Positions 43,385 to 50,814 of a stretch of DNA of 64,000 nucleotides are shown piece by piece. The DNA is from UBA6168 sp964508135 (GTDB lineage Bacteria > Bacteroidota > Bacteroidia > Chitinophagales > Saprospiraceae). Location: contig CAZDSU010000005.1 of NCBI GenBank assembly GCA_964508135.1, positions 62,001-126,000 of the forward strand, in the 5' to 3' direction. The position numbers were made by a program, and so were the translations under genes. Position 1 is the stretch's first letter. Each line of letters starts with the position of its first letter. The notes beneath the pieces are model-generated. The model was not told where the DNA came from, did not search any database, and worked only from the letters and a program-made list of their open reading frames with translations.

Positions 43385-44276
43385 AGTTCCTGCAAAACAA
43401 CAAAGTCTGCTCGATTTCTTCCTCCACATTTTTCAGGAGCGTAAACCCTGTGGCTTTAAGGCTATCAATCGGAACGGCAAAGGTAGGCCAATCCAGCTCG
43501 CTCTCCGCACCCAACACCACGATTTCAGGCCGAAAACCCAGCACGGTAGTTGCCCGGTCGGCCACCAGTTCCGCCATTTCCAGAAGGGTTAGCACCTGCT
43601 CACCGCCAAGGTTGTAGCAACCGCTCAGGCCGTTTTTCAGCACATGCCCCACTGCCCGGCACACGTCCGTCACGGTGACAAAATCACGCCGCTGCTTGCC
43701 CGAAGAGCGGAGGATGAGGCGGCCTTCCGTTACCGCCATTCTGCACAAGTCGTTGACTATCAGCTCCCAGCGCTCGATATTTTTTGAAGCTGGACAGCCG
43801 AAAGCGTTGGTCAGGCGCAGCACAACAGGCTGGCATGCACTGTATTTTTGTAAAAAAAGCACCTCGTCTTCGGCGGCCTTTTTCGTGGCGGCGTAGGGAT
43901 GGCTGAGTTGGGGTAAAATCATCGTTTCATCCAACCGCCCGGCCAGTGGCAAGCCGTACACATGCACCGAGGAGAGGAAAATAAATTGCCGCACCGCTGC
44001 CTCATCTGCGGCTTGGACGAGGTGGCGGGTGAGTTCCACGTTCACCTCATGGGCGAGCGCCGGGTCGTTGGAGCAGGAGGCGGCGTCCAATCCAGCAGCG
44101 TGGACGATGGCATCCACCTTGTGGTCGCCCAATTTATTGGGCAGACCGTTTAGTCGGTCTGCCCAATAAATTGGGCGACCACAAACCACCTCCCACCCCG
44201 GCATTTGCCGAGCGAAGTAATCCAGCAGCCTACCGCCGAGGTAGCCGGATGCGCCGGTGAGTAGGAGTTTATTCAA
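43365..44276 (-). CDS. NAD-dependent epimerase/dehydratase (extended SDR)
   Basis: A 303-aa Rossmann protein: LLLTGASGYLGGRLLDYF (NAD-binding), VDAIVHAAGLDAA, FIFLSSVHVYG and the active-site YAATKKAAED (YxxxK). Also RLTNAFGCP and RDFVTVTDVCRAV. The sugar substrate is not predictable, but neighbours suggest a nucleotide-sugar. Residues about 31-52 (CGRPIYWADRLNGLPNKLGD) are encoded by a perfect palindromic element at 44119-44184, replacing or extending the loop before VDAIVHAAG. The frame is kept, so the protein may still fold. The C-terminal residues GVLTF come from another repeat. Confidence 0.88.
   Translation of the reverse strand: MNKLLLTGASGYLGGRLLDYFARQMPGWEVVCGRPIYWADRLNGLPNKLGDHKVDAIVHAAGLDAASCSNDPALAHEVNVELTRHLVQAADEAAVRQFIFLSSVHVYGLPLAGRLDETMILPQLSHPYAATKKAAEDEVLFLQKYSACQPVVLRLTNAFGCPASKNIERWELIVNDLCRMAVTEGRLILRSSGKQRRDFVTVTDVCRAVGHVLKNGLSGCYNLGGEQVLTLLEMAELVADRATTVLGFRPEIVVLGAESELDWPTFAVPIDSLKATGFTLLKNVEEEIEQTLLFCRNFGVLTF
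44119..44184. repeat. Palindromic element inside epimerase gene (family copy 2)
   Basis: Perfect 30-bp inverted arms at 44119-44148 and 44155-44184 with a 6-base loop (TTTAGT). Each arm holds the nested palindrome GCCCAATTTATTGGGC. It aligns over the full arm with the element at 25035-25137, with paired changes inside the nested stem. The whole element lies in frame in the coding sequence. Confidence 0.92.
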
Positions 44277-44317
44277 GTAAAAAGGTCAAAGTAAAAAGTA
44301 AAAAGTAAGCGAGCCAA

Positions 44318-44737
44318 TCATCTGTCATCAGTCTTCGACTCCACTTCGGTGGGGTCGTGCGGCAGGTCGGCGATGTTCAGCAGGAGGTTCGTTCCGTCGG
44401 CCATGCCCTCAAAGGCCAGCCAGACGCCGGGCGGCACGGTCAGGCGCTGGTAGTTGTTTTCGGGGGAAAGTTCCACCTCGTCCGTTTGGCCATAGGTGGG
44501 GCTGCCGGGACGGTCATCTTGGAGCATAAAACGGATGTGGCCAACTGGCACGACGAGGTTCAGCGTCATGCGACGGTGGCGCTTCCATCCTTTCGTCACG
44601 CCTTTTTTCACAGTAGAAAAATACGCCTCGCCGAAGGCGGCAAAGCCCTCGTCCGTACTCCGCAGGGCGTGCATCACAGCGCCTTTTTCGCTGGGCAGGA
44701 TACGCAGTGGCGTGAGTTTGCAGTCGTCAATTTTCAT
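44318..44737 (-). CDS. dTDP-4-dehydrorhamnose 3,5-epimerase-related cupin
   Basis: A 139-aa RmlC-like cupin: LRILPSEKGAVMHALRSTD, FGEAYFSTVKKGVTKGWKRH, MTLNLVVPVGHIRFMLQDDR and LTVPPGVWLAFEGMADGTNLLLNIAD. RmlC enzymes epimerise 4-keto-6-deoxy sugars at C3/C5; shorter relatives act on other nucleotide-sugars. Its start codon overlaps the stop of the CDP-glucose dehydratase gene as TGATG, so the two are translationally coupled and likely act in sequence. Confidence 0.87.
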   Translation of the reverse strand: MKIDDCKLTPLRILPSEKGAVMHALRSTDEGFAAFGEAYFSTVKKGVTKGWKRHRRMTLNLVVPVGHIRFMLQDDRPGSPTYGQTDEVELSPENNYQRLTVPPGVWLAFEGMADGTNLLLNIADLPHDPTEVESKTDDR

Positions 44738-45855
44738 CAAAAAGTCCAATTTGCACCACGCCCGGTGGCGGTTTTTGTGAAAAGATGAAGTTGTTGGAGC
44801 GTAAGTTCAGCCATGTTTCTTTTTGTTTTTGAGTAAAAATGGCGGTACCACTCGCCCGTCTGGGCAGCGGCTTCCTCGAATTGAAGCACGGGTTGCCAAC
44901 CGAGAAGGTCTAGTGCTTTGTCGCAGTTGAGTTTGAGCAGGGCAGTCTCCTTGAAGCCCGGTTCTTTCTCCACGATAAATTTTTTGGTGCCTTCCCCAAA
45001 GGGATAAACGGCAAAATGCCAATACCCGGCAAGTGCTTCCAGCAAGTCGAACACGGTGCGGTCATGGGAAGCCTCCGGGCCAAAATTGAACGCCTCGCCA
45101 CTGAGTTCGGGGTGTTCGGCAAGCAGTTGGCCGAGGCGAAGGTAGCCGCTAAGTGGCTCCAGCACGTGCTGCCACGGGCGGGTGGCTCTCGGCTTGCGCA
45201 AATGCACAGGCTGCCCTACCGACCATGCCCGGATGCAGTCCGGCACGATGCGACCCTCCGCCCAGTCGCCACCGCCGATGACGTTTCCGGCACGGGCCGT
45301 GGCAATGCGCACGGGGCAATTTTTCTCCGAAAAAAAAGAGCGTTGCCATGCCCGCACCACGATTTCGGCAGCAGCCTTGGAGGCACCGTAGGGGTCGTCG
45401 GCACCGAGTGGGTCGGACTCCCGGTAGCCGTGGGTGCTTTCTTGGTTGTCGTAGCACTTGTCGGAAGTGACCATCACCATCACGCAGGGATGCTCGGTGC
45501 CACGCACGGTTTCGAGCAGGTGTGCATGGCCGAGCAGGTTGGTGGTGAGGGTATCGAGGGGGCTTTCGAGGGATTTCCGAACGATGGACTGTGCGGCAAG
45601 GTGGAAGATGAAGTCAGGGCGCACCTCACCCACGATTTTTTTCACCAAGCCCAAATCCCGCACGTCGGCCTGATGGTGACGGATGCGAGCGGCCAACCCC
45701 AGCACTTCGTACAGCGAAGGCTGCGTGGGTACGCCGTTGGCGAGGCCGTGTACCTCTGCACCGAGTTCGAGCAGCCAGGTGGTGAGCCAAGCTCCTTTGA
45801 ACCCAGTGTGGCCGGTGACGAGCACCCGTTTTTGGTGGTAGGTGTTTGCGAACAT
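44737..45855 (-). CDS. rfbG: CDP-glucose 4,6-dehydratase
   Basis: A 372-aa extended SDR that converts CDP-glucose to CDP-4-keto-6-deoxyglucose. Motifs: VLVTGHTGFKGAWLTTWLLELGA (NAD-binding), FIFHLAAQSIVRKS, VMVTSDKCYDNQES, DPYGASKAAAEIVV (YxxxK) and ARAGNVIGGGDWA. Also PWQHVLEPLSGYL and AFNFGP. These are specific for the RfbG type. The start at MFANTYHQKRVLVTG is chosen; the longer frame reads through GATTGACGATTGACG repeats. The partner rfbF is not in the window. Product use in a deoxy-sugar of the surface glycan is inferred. Confidence 0.93.
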   Translation of the reverse strand: MFANTYHQKRVLVTGHTGFKGAWLTTWLLELGAEVHGLANGVPTQPSLYEVLGLAARIRHHQADVRDLGLVKKIVGEVRPDFIFHLAAQSIVRKSLESPLDTLTTNLLGHAHLLETVRGTEHPCVMVMVTSDKCYDNQESTHGYRESDPLGADDPYGASKAAAEIVVRAWQRSFFSEKNCPVRIATARAGNVIGGGDWAEGRIVPDCIRAWSVGQPVHLRKPRATRPWQHVLEPLSGYLRLGQLLAEHPELSGEAFNFGPEASHDRTVFDLLEALAGYWHFAVYPFGEGTKKFIVEKEPGFKETALLKLNCDKALDLLGWQPVLQFEEAAAQTGEWYRHFYSKTKRNMAELTLQQLHLFTKTATGRGANWTF

Positions 45856-45955
45856 CAAGTGGATTGACGATTGACGATTGACGATTTGCGATTGCACAAC
45901 ATGCTGATAATGAGGCGTTTTTGATTTACAAATCAAAGTTGCTTCTCAGAAAGCA

Positions 45956-46516
45956 TCAGTTCCTGAGTTCTCGGGTAATATCCCCCGCCTTGATTCGCCC
46001 TTCGATGGCCCGGATTTTCCACTGCGTGAATTTCTGGTTGGACTCGAAGCCGTGGCCGTAGATGATTTCGTCTGGGCGACGGACGATGACGAACTTGGTG
46101 GTATGCACCCGGTCGTTTTCCTCCTCCCAAGTGAGTTCCTCGGTTTCGAGGCGCTCACCAGCGCTGCCTGTCCACACCACGCTGTCCTGTACGATGAACT
46201 TGCCGTTGTTGTCGTAGCGCTCGGCATACTTGGCCGTCATGCGCCCGGTGACGGTCAGTCCGTCAGTGGAGAAAAACTCCACCGTCAACCCTTCCGGGAA
46301 CTCTTGGTAGGGGTCTTTTTTGTCCAAATGCCGGATGAGCTTCGGGCTGACGATGCGCAGCTTGAGGATGGCAGAGTCGCTGTACATCAACTCGACGCCC
46401 GTGGCGGTTTCCACTTGCGTCTCGTCACGAGAAAAAAGGCGGTTTACTTCGTTGATGTCGTTTTCGCAGGCGGTGAAAAGGATTGCGAAGAAGAGGATTG
46501 GGCAAACAATTTTCAT
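45956..46516 (-). CDS. lptC: LPS export periplasmic lipoprotein LptC
   Basis: A 186-aa protein of the LptC family with a lipoprotein-type signal (MKIVCPILFFAILFTAC). The beta-jellyroll body shows MYSDSAILKLRIVSPKLIRH, FPEGLTVEFFSTDGLTVTGRMTAKYAERY and KFVIVRRPDEIIYGHGFESNQKFTQWKIRAIEG. LptC bridges LptBFG and LptA in LPS transport. The start is at the signal peptide; the longer frame from 46576 runs through the palindrome at 46545-46576 and reads PNKLGDHKK, the same peptide the palindrome encodes in the epimerase gene. Confidence 0.9.
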   Translation of the reverse strand: MKIVCPILFFAILFTACENDINEVNRLFSRDETQVETATGVELMYSDSAILKLRIVSPKLIRHLDKKDPYQEFPEGLTVEFFSTDGLTVTGRMTAKYAERYDNNGKFIVQDSVVWTGSAGERLETEELTWEEENDRVHTTKFVIVRRPDEIIYGHGFESNQKFTQWKIRAIEGRIKAGDITRELRN

Positions 46517-46544
46517 TTTATCAAAACTTTCGACAGCAGTTTTC

Positions 46545-46576
46545 TTGTGGTCGCCCAATTTATTGGGCGACCACAA
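46545..46576. repeat. Palindrome, collapsed family copy 3
   Basis: A 32-base palindrome, TTGTGGTCGCCCAAT - TT - ATTGGGCGACCACAA. Its first 24 bases are identical to those of the 44119-44184 element, but the two nested hairpins are reduced to one. It lies between the SET gene stop and lptC. Confidence 0.9.
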
Positions 46577-46981
46577 TCACAGGTCACGGTCGAGATTTTT
46601 GTCAAACCAAACCAACTCCTGGTTGTCTGGCTCTCCGTTGTAGTTCACGGTGATTTCCTCGCCGGGGTGGATGGTTTCCAGGCAATAAAAATCAATCGTT
46701 TCGTGATCATAATCAAGCAGGTAGCGAGCGTTGGGCTGGTAGGAGTGGTTAAATAGCGAGCCGTTGCCCAAGGCGATGGCACACTGTTTTTGTTCCTCGC
46801 CCCAAAGGAAATAGTAGTCGTGCAGCTTGGTGTCGTGGATTTTCGGCAAATCCTCCTCCGGCAGCACGATAGCTGGGCAGATTTCAATCAAATCGCCCTC
46901 CTCCAGCGTCTCCCCCGTGAAGACGCCCCTGCCTCCGAGGTCGCTGTCGGCGATGTAAAGAAAAGATACTCGTTGGGACAT
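46577..46981 (-). CDS. SET domain-containing lysine methyltransferase-like protein
   Basis: A 134-aa minimal SET protein: GRGVFTGETLEEGDLIEICPAIVL, HDYYFLWGEE, ALGNGSLFNHSYQPNARYL (NHS motif of the SAM pocket) and IHPGEEITVNYNGEPD (the EEIxxNY motif). SET proteins methylate lysines; bacterial targets are mostly unknown. No signal peptide. The start is placed at MSQRVSFLYI because the longer frame is repeat-derived (TTTGAGGATTTGAG words at 46987-47026). Same direction as porX and lptC. Confidence 0.9.
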   Translation of the reverse strand: MSQRVSFLYIADSDLGGRGVFTGETLEEGDLIEICPAIVLPEEDLPKIHDTKLHDYYFLWGEEQKQCAIALGNGSLFNHSYQPNARYLLDYDHETIDFYCLETIHPGEEITVNYNGEPDNQELVWFDKNLDRDL

Positions 46982-46986
46982 TTTTG

Positions 46987-47090
46987 TTGAGTGTTTGAGG
47001 ATTTGAGAAGTTGATTGTTTGAGAAGCACAGTGGACAATCAAAGTACACGTCCTTTCTCAAACCTTCAAACCCTCACCCTCTCAATCCCT
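46987..47090. repeat. Short-word inverted repeat (TTTGAGAAG / CTCAAACC)
   Basis: The left part (46987-47026) has TGAGTGTTTGAGGATTTGAG-type words; the right part (47054-47090) has inverted words (TTTCTCAAACCTTCAAACCC). Imperfect arms between the porX stop and the SET gene. Confidence 0.55.
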
Positions 47091-47092
47091 CT

Positions 47093-48649
47093 CTATTTCG
47101 ACCTCAGCCTCACCACCGGGCAAATCATTTCTTCGAGTGAAATGCCGCCGTGCTGGAAGGTGTTTTTGTAATAATTGTTGTAGTGGTTGTAGTTGTTGGG
47201 GTAAAGGAAAAAGGCATCGCCCTTGGCAAAAATAAAGGTCGAGCTGATGTTCGGGCGGGGCAATCCGGCCTGCTTCGGGTCACGGAAGTCGAGGACGTCC
47301 CGCTTCTCGTACTGGAGGTTGCGCCCCACTTTGTAGCGCAGGTTGGTGGTCGTGTCCTTGTCTCCAACGACTCGTGAGGGGGTGTTCACCCGGATGGTGC
47401 CGTGGTCGGTGGTGATGATGAGCTGTATATCCTTCTCGGCGGCCCGTTGCAGGGCGTTCCAAAGTGGCCCATTGAGGAACCAGGAACGGGTGAGCGAGCG
47501 GTAGGCTTTTTCGTCGCCGGCCAGTTCTTTCAGTACCTCCATCTCCGTGCGGGCGTGGGAGAGCATGTCAATGAAATTGTACACGATGACCGTGAGGTCG
47601 TTGCGCAGGTAGTTCAGGATGTTGTCGTTCAAGTCCTTGGCGTGGGCCACGTTGGTGATTTTGGTGTAGTCGAACTTGATGGGCTTGCGCATGGTGCGCT
47701 TCAATTGCGCCTCCAAGAAGTCGGCCTCGTGTAGGTTCTTGCCGCCCTCGTCAGTGTCGTTTTTCCACATAGTGGGGAAATTTTTCTCAATATCGGCGGG
47801 CATCAGGCCAGCAAAAATGGCATTGCGGCTGTACTGCGTGGCCGTGGGGAGTATGCTGTAAAAAAAGTCCTCCTCCTCCACCCGGAACAGCTCGGAGATG
47901 ATAGGCTCGATGACTTTCCACTGGTCAAACCGCAAATTGTCGAGCAGCAACATGATGGTCGGGCGCTCCTCGGTGAGGTTCGGGAAAACCTTGCGGCGCA
48001 TCAGGTTGTGCGACATGGTCGGGGCCTCGGCGGTTTCGTTCACCCAGTTTTCATAGTTCTTGGCCACGTAGCGGCAGAACTCCGAGTTGGCCTCCTGCTT
48101 CTGGTTGGAGAGGATGTCGCCCATGGCCGCCGACTCGGAATGGTCCATTTTTATCTCCCAGCCGATGAGCTTGCGATAGACTTCTACCCACTCCTCAAAC
48201 TTGGGGCTGCTGTTGATTTGCATGGACAACATGCGGAACTCCTGCTGGTAGTCGGAAGTGGTTTTCTCCCTGACGAGGCGCTTGTTGTCAATGATTTTTT
48301 TGAGCGTGAGCAGTATCTGATTGGGGTTCACGGGCTTGATGAGGTAGTCGGAAATCTGGGAGCCGATGGCCTCCTCCATGATGTCCTCCGCTTCGTTTTT
48401 CGTAATCATCACCACAGGGAGCAGGGGGTTGTTCTCCTTGATTTTTGCGAGGGTTTCGAGGCCGGTGATGCCGGGCATGCTCTCGTCGAGGAATACCACG
48501 TCGAAGTCCTTGTTGTTTTCGACCTCATCAAGGGCATCGTGCCCGTTGGTGACAGTGACCACGTCGTAGCCTTTTTTTTCCAGAAAGAGCAGTTGGGGCT
48601 TTAGCAAATCAATCTCGTCGTCCGCCCAAAGAATCCTAATCTTATCCAT
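47093..48649 (-). CDS. porX: PorX-type response regulator with PglZ phosphodiesterase domain
   Basis: A 518-aa protein. The CheY-like receiver (residues 1-120) has the acidic pocket WADDE, phospho-acceptor Asp55 in VVFLDESMPG and Lys105 in YLIKP. A helical linker follows, then a PglZ/alkaline-phosphatase-fold domain: TIMLLLDNLRFDQW (metal Asp), LPTATQYSRNAIFAGL with Thr271, VYNFIDMLSHAR and TTDHGTIRVNTP. Length and the Thr271 position agree with PorX of the type IX secretion system. That protein controls T9SS genes with PorY/SigP and cleaves oligoribonucleotides. It fits with the gldKLMN cluster 30 kb away. Start at MDKIRILWADDE. Confidence 0.95.
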   Translation of the reverse strand: MDKIRILWADDEIDLLKPQLLFLEKKGYDVVTVTNGHDALDEVENNKDFDVVFLDESMPGITGLETLAKIKENNPLLPVVMITKNEAEDIMEEAIGSQISDYLIKPVNPNQILLTLKKIIDNKRLVREKTTSDYQQEFRMLSMQINSSPKFEEWVEVYRKLIGWEIKMDHSESAAMGDILSNQKQEANSEFCRYVAKNYENWVNETAEAPTMSHNLMRRKVFPNLTEERPTIMLLLDNLRFDQWKVIEPIISELFRVEEEDFFYSILPTATQYSRNAIFAGLMPADIEKNFPTMWKNDTDEGGKNLHEADFLEAQLKRTMRKPIKFDYTKITNVAHAKDLNDNILNYLRNDLTVIVYNFIDMLSHARTEMEVLKELAGDEKAYRSLTRSWFLNGPLWNALQRAAEKDIQLIITTDHGTIRVNTPSRVVGDKDTTTNLRYKVGRNLQYEKRDVLDFRDPKQAGLPRPNISSTFIFAKGDAFFLYPNNYNHYNNYYKNTFQHGGISLEEMICPVVRLRSK

Positions 48650-48856
48650 AAATAGGTGGTTTACAAAGGTTTGAATATGTGTGTGATAAAATTCTGTTAC
48701 CAATAATTCCTGTCTGCGTCACAAAGCCGCACTGTAATTCCCGCCAAAAGTACCATTTAGAAACTCCCCCACAAAAGACTTAGCGTACCCACTATCATCC
48801 CCTGAATCAAAGCTCCTAAAATCCAGTTGGTGTAAAATACAAAGACATAGAACACC

Positions 48857-48897
48857 GAAGCCCGGCTGCAAGATTGCTTCCGGGCTTCTTTTTTTTT
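48857..48897 (+). terminator. Plus-strand terminator with no upstream plus-strand gene
   Basis: GAAGCCCGG (48857-48865) pairs with CCGGGCTTC (48880-48888), followed by nine T residues at 48889-48897. The genes on both sides are on the minus strand. The 380-base gap 48650-49029 also holds the GC-rich inverted repeat but no reading frame I trust. A small RNA ending here is possible. Confidence 0.7.
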
Positions 48898-48951
48898 AGA
48901 ACGGCTGGATTGAAGGGTTTAGTATCAAAATCAAATTTACTGCTGGATGGG

Positions 48952-49028
48952 AGCCTACCCCCGGCCCCCTCCGAAGGAGGGGGGGGTGTGGCGCCTCCCC
49001 CTCCTTCGGAGGGGGCCGGGGGTAGGCT
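48952..49028. repeat. GC-rich palindromic element with nested hairpins
   Basis: Perfect 32-bp inverted arms at 48952-48983 and 48997-49028, spacer 13 bases. Each arm ends in a nested palindrome CCCCCTCC-GAA-GGAGGGGG. The element stops one base before the stop codon of the galactanase gene. The architecture of a nested hairpin in each arm is like that of the 44119 element, with a different sequence. Confidence 0.9.
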
Positions 49029-49029
49029 T

Positions 49030-50442
49030 CTACCGCTGGTTCAACCACACCTTTTTCTCTCCCACCATTTCATTTTCATCAAAAATCGCTACATAATAAA
49101 CGCCTGCGGTCAAAGTCGGCAAGGCAATGTTCGTGGCTTGACCCACCGCCACATTTTGCGAAACAACCACTCGGCCCTCGCTTGACAAAAGGTTTATTTT
49201 CAACGACTTGTTTTGGGCGAAGCCCTCAAAATCCAACCGTAGCGAGCGGTGGCTGCTGTCGGGTGTCACCTCAAAGCCGAGGAGTTTTACGGATTCTTTC
49301 GTTGCGTCGAGTCCCGTGTACTGGTGCTCCATCCAGCCCATGCCGCCCGTGGGCAGCATATTATTGTCGAAGTCAAAAAACGTGGCGTGTTCCTGGTGCG
49401 AACCTTGTCCCCACTGCGTCCAGCAGGTGGAACTGACCCAAGCTGGTTCCCAGTACAAGACGCCCGTAGCGCCTTTGTTGATGACCTCCTGGGTCATGTC
49501 AACCAACCACTTGCGCTGGTTTTCGGGACTGGCGGGGGAGTAGTCGGGGTGCGTTTCGCTGATGATGTTGCTGGCGTTGTCATTGCTCTGGGTAGTCCAG
49601 ATATAGCCCGTCTCAAAAACCATTACCTCCTTTCCGGGATAGGTTTGCTTGAGCTGCGCAACGATGTTGCCGGCGTCGGCGATGTCGGTCGGCTTGTGCC
49701 AGGCCCAGTAGTACGAGAGGCCGATGACGTCGAAATCGTTGACGCCATTGCTCCAGAAGCCCTGCATCAGCCAACCCGCATCGGTGGGGCCAGCGATGTG
49801 GAGCGCCACTTTGATGGGCTGCCCAGTCTGTGTTTCCACATTCCGCACCGCCTCGATTGCTCGCTTGAAAAGTTGGCTGTTGCGGTTCCAGTCGAGTACC
49901 CAGCCGCCAGCGTCCTGCTGCGGGGAGAGGAGGATGCCCTTGTTGGTTTCGTTGCCGATCTGCACCATGTCGGGCAGCAGGCCGTCGGCGTGGAGCGAGA
50001 GGAGGGTTTGTTGCACATAGTTATATAGTGAGTCCTTGAGCAAGGGCAGGTTGTCCACCACGCCTTCCCAGGCAGTTGGTATCCGCTGCTTGTTGGGGTC
50101 GGCCCAATTGTCGGAGAGGTGGAAGTCGAGCAGCACCTGCATCCCGGCGGCCTTGGCCCGGAGGATGCCCTTGCGCACGTCGGCGAGGTCTGAGTAGCGG
50201 TGGCCAGCGTTGAGGTTGTCGTACCAATCGGGGGTATGCCACAGGCGCAGGCGCACGATGCCGCAGTTGTGTTCGGCAAAGAGCTGGTAGGGGTCTTTGG
50301 CCACGTTGTTTTCTTTGTAAACGACGCCGCAGTCTTCCATCTCATTGACGTAGGAGAGGTCGGCACCAAAGAGGAAGGGCTGGGCGGCAGTATTTATAGA
50401 AAAAATAAAACTTGCTGCCGCAATTATAAGGTGGGTTTTCAT
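49030..50442 (-). CDS. GH53 arabinogalactan endo-beta-1,4-galactanase with T9SS sorting domain
   Basis: A 470-aa secreted glycoside hydrolase. A signal peptide (LIIAAASFIFSINTAAQ) is followed by the GH53 barrel: FLFGADLSYVNEMED, IVRLRLWHTP, LLDFHLSDNWADP and MVQIGNETNKGIL with acid/base Glu165. The nucleophile is Glu277 in MVFETGY. It cleaves beta-1,4-galactan of plant or algal pectin side chains. The last 75 residues form a type A C-terminal sorting domain of the T9SS (LKINLLSSEGRVV, LPTLTAGVYYVAIF, KKVWLNQ), so this is a cargo of the secretion system encoded at 14.6-20.5 kb. It is a single gene bordered by the GC-rich repeat. Confidence 0.94.
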   Translation of the reverse strand: MKTHLIIAAASFIFSINTAAQPFLFGADLSYVNEMEDCGVVYKENNVAKDPYQLFAEHNCGIVRLRLWHTPDWYDNLNAGHRYSDLADVRKGILRAKAAGMQVLLDFHLSDNWADPNKQRIPTAWEGVVDNLPLLKDSLYNYVQQTLLSLHADGLLPDMVQIGNETNKGILLSPQQDAGGWVLDWNRNSQLFKRAIEAVRNVETQTGQPIKVALHIAGPTDAGWLMQGFWSNGVNDFDVIGLSYYWAWHKPTDIADAGNIVAQLKQTYPGKEVMVFETGYIWTTQSNDNASNIISETHPDYSPASPENQRKWLVDMTQEVINKGATGVLYWEPAWVSSTCWTQWGQGSHQEHATFFDFDNNMLPTGGMGWMEHQYTGLDATKESVKLLGFEVTPDSSHRSLRLDFEGFAQNKSLKINLLSSEGRVVVSQNVAVGQATNIALPTLTAGVYYVAIFDENEMVGEKKVWLNQR

Positions 50443-50814
50443 GAAAAAAAGTTTTGAAGTGGAAAGATACTAATATTTTTTCTAGTTGATTTCCGTCTCA
50501 AAAGATGACTGAAAAGGTGGTTCAAAACGCTATTTTCCCGGTGATTTTTTATTGAAAAAATGTTCAAAAACACTGAAGTATCATTTTTAGAAAATTAGCT
50601 AAATCCAAATAATAATCTGCATTATTCTAAATTTTTAAAAAATACAAAACATTAATCAAAATCCTATTTACAATGCAAAATCCGAAATGGTCTTCGTCTA
50701 ATATGCAAACATCATTTCACAAGATGACCAAACTCAAAAACGTTGCTGATTTTTATCACCAATAGGCCAATGGCTACCTCATCATCTTTGCACCGTAACT
50801 AAAATCACAGAAAT
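50443..50814. other. AT-rich 372-base intergenic region
   Basis: This divergent region between the galactanase and yceI genes is very AT-rich (for example AAATTTTTAAAAAATACAAA). It must hold promoters for both, but I see no clean TTTG/TAnnTTTG pair. No reading frame or RNA gene is apparent. Confidence 0.5.

Noticed and set aside
47093..48649. BREX component, because of the PglZ domain
   Set aside because: The protein is a receiver-PglZ fusion of PorX type and length, with no other BREX genes around it.
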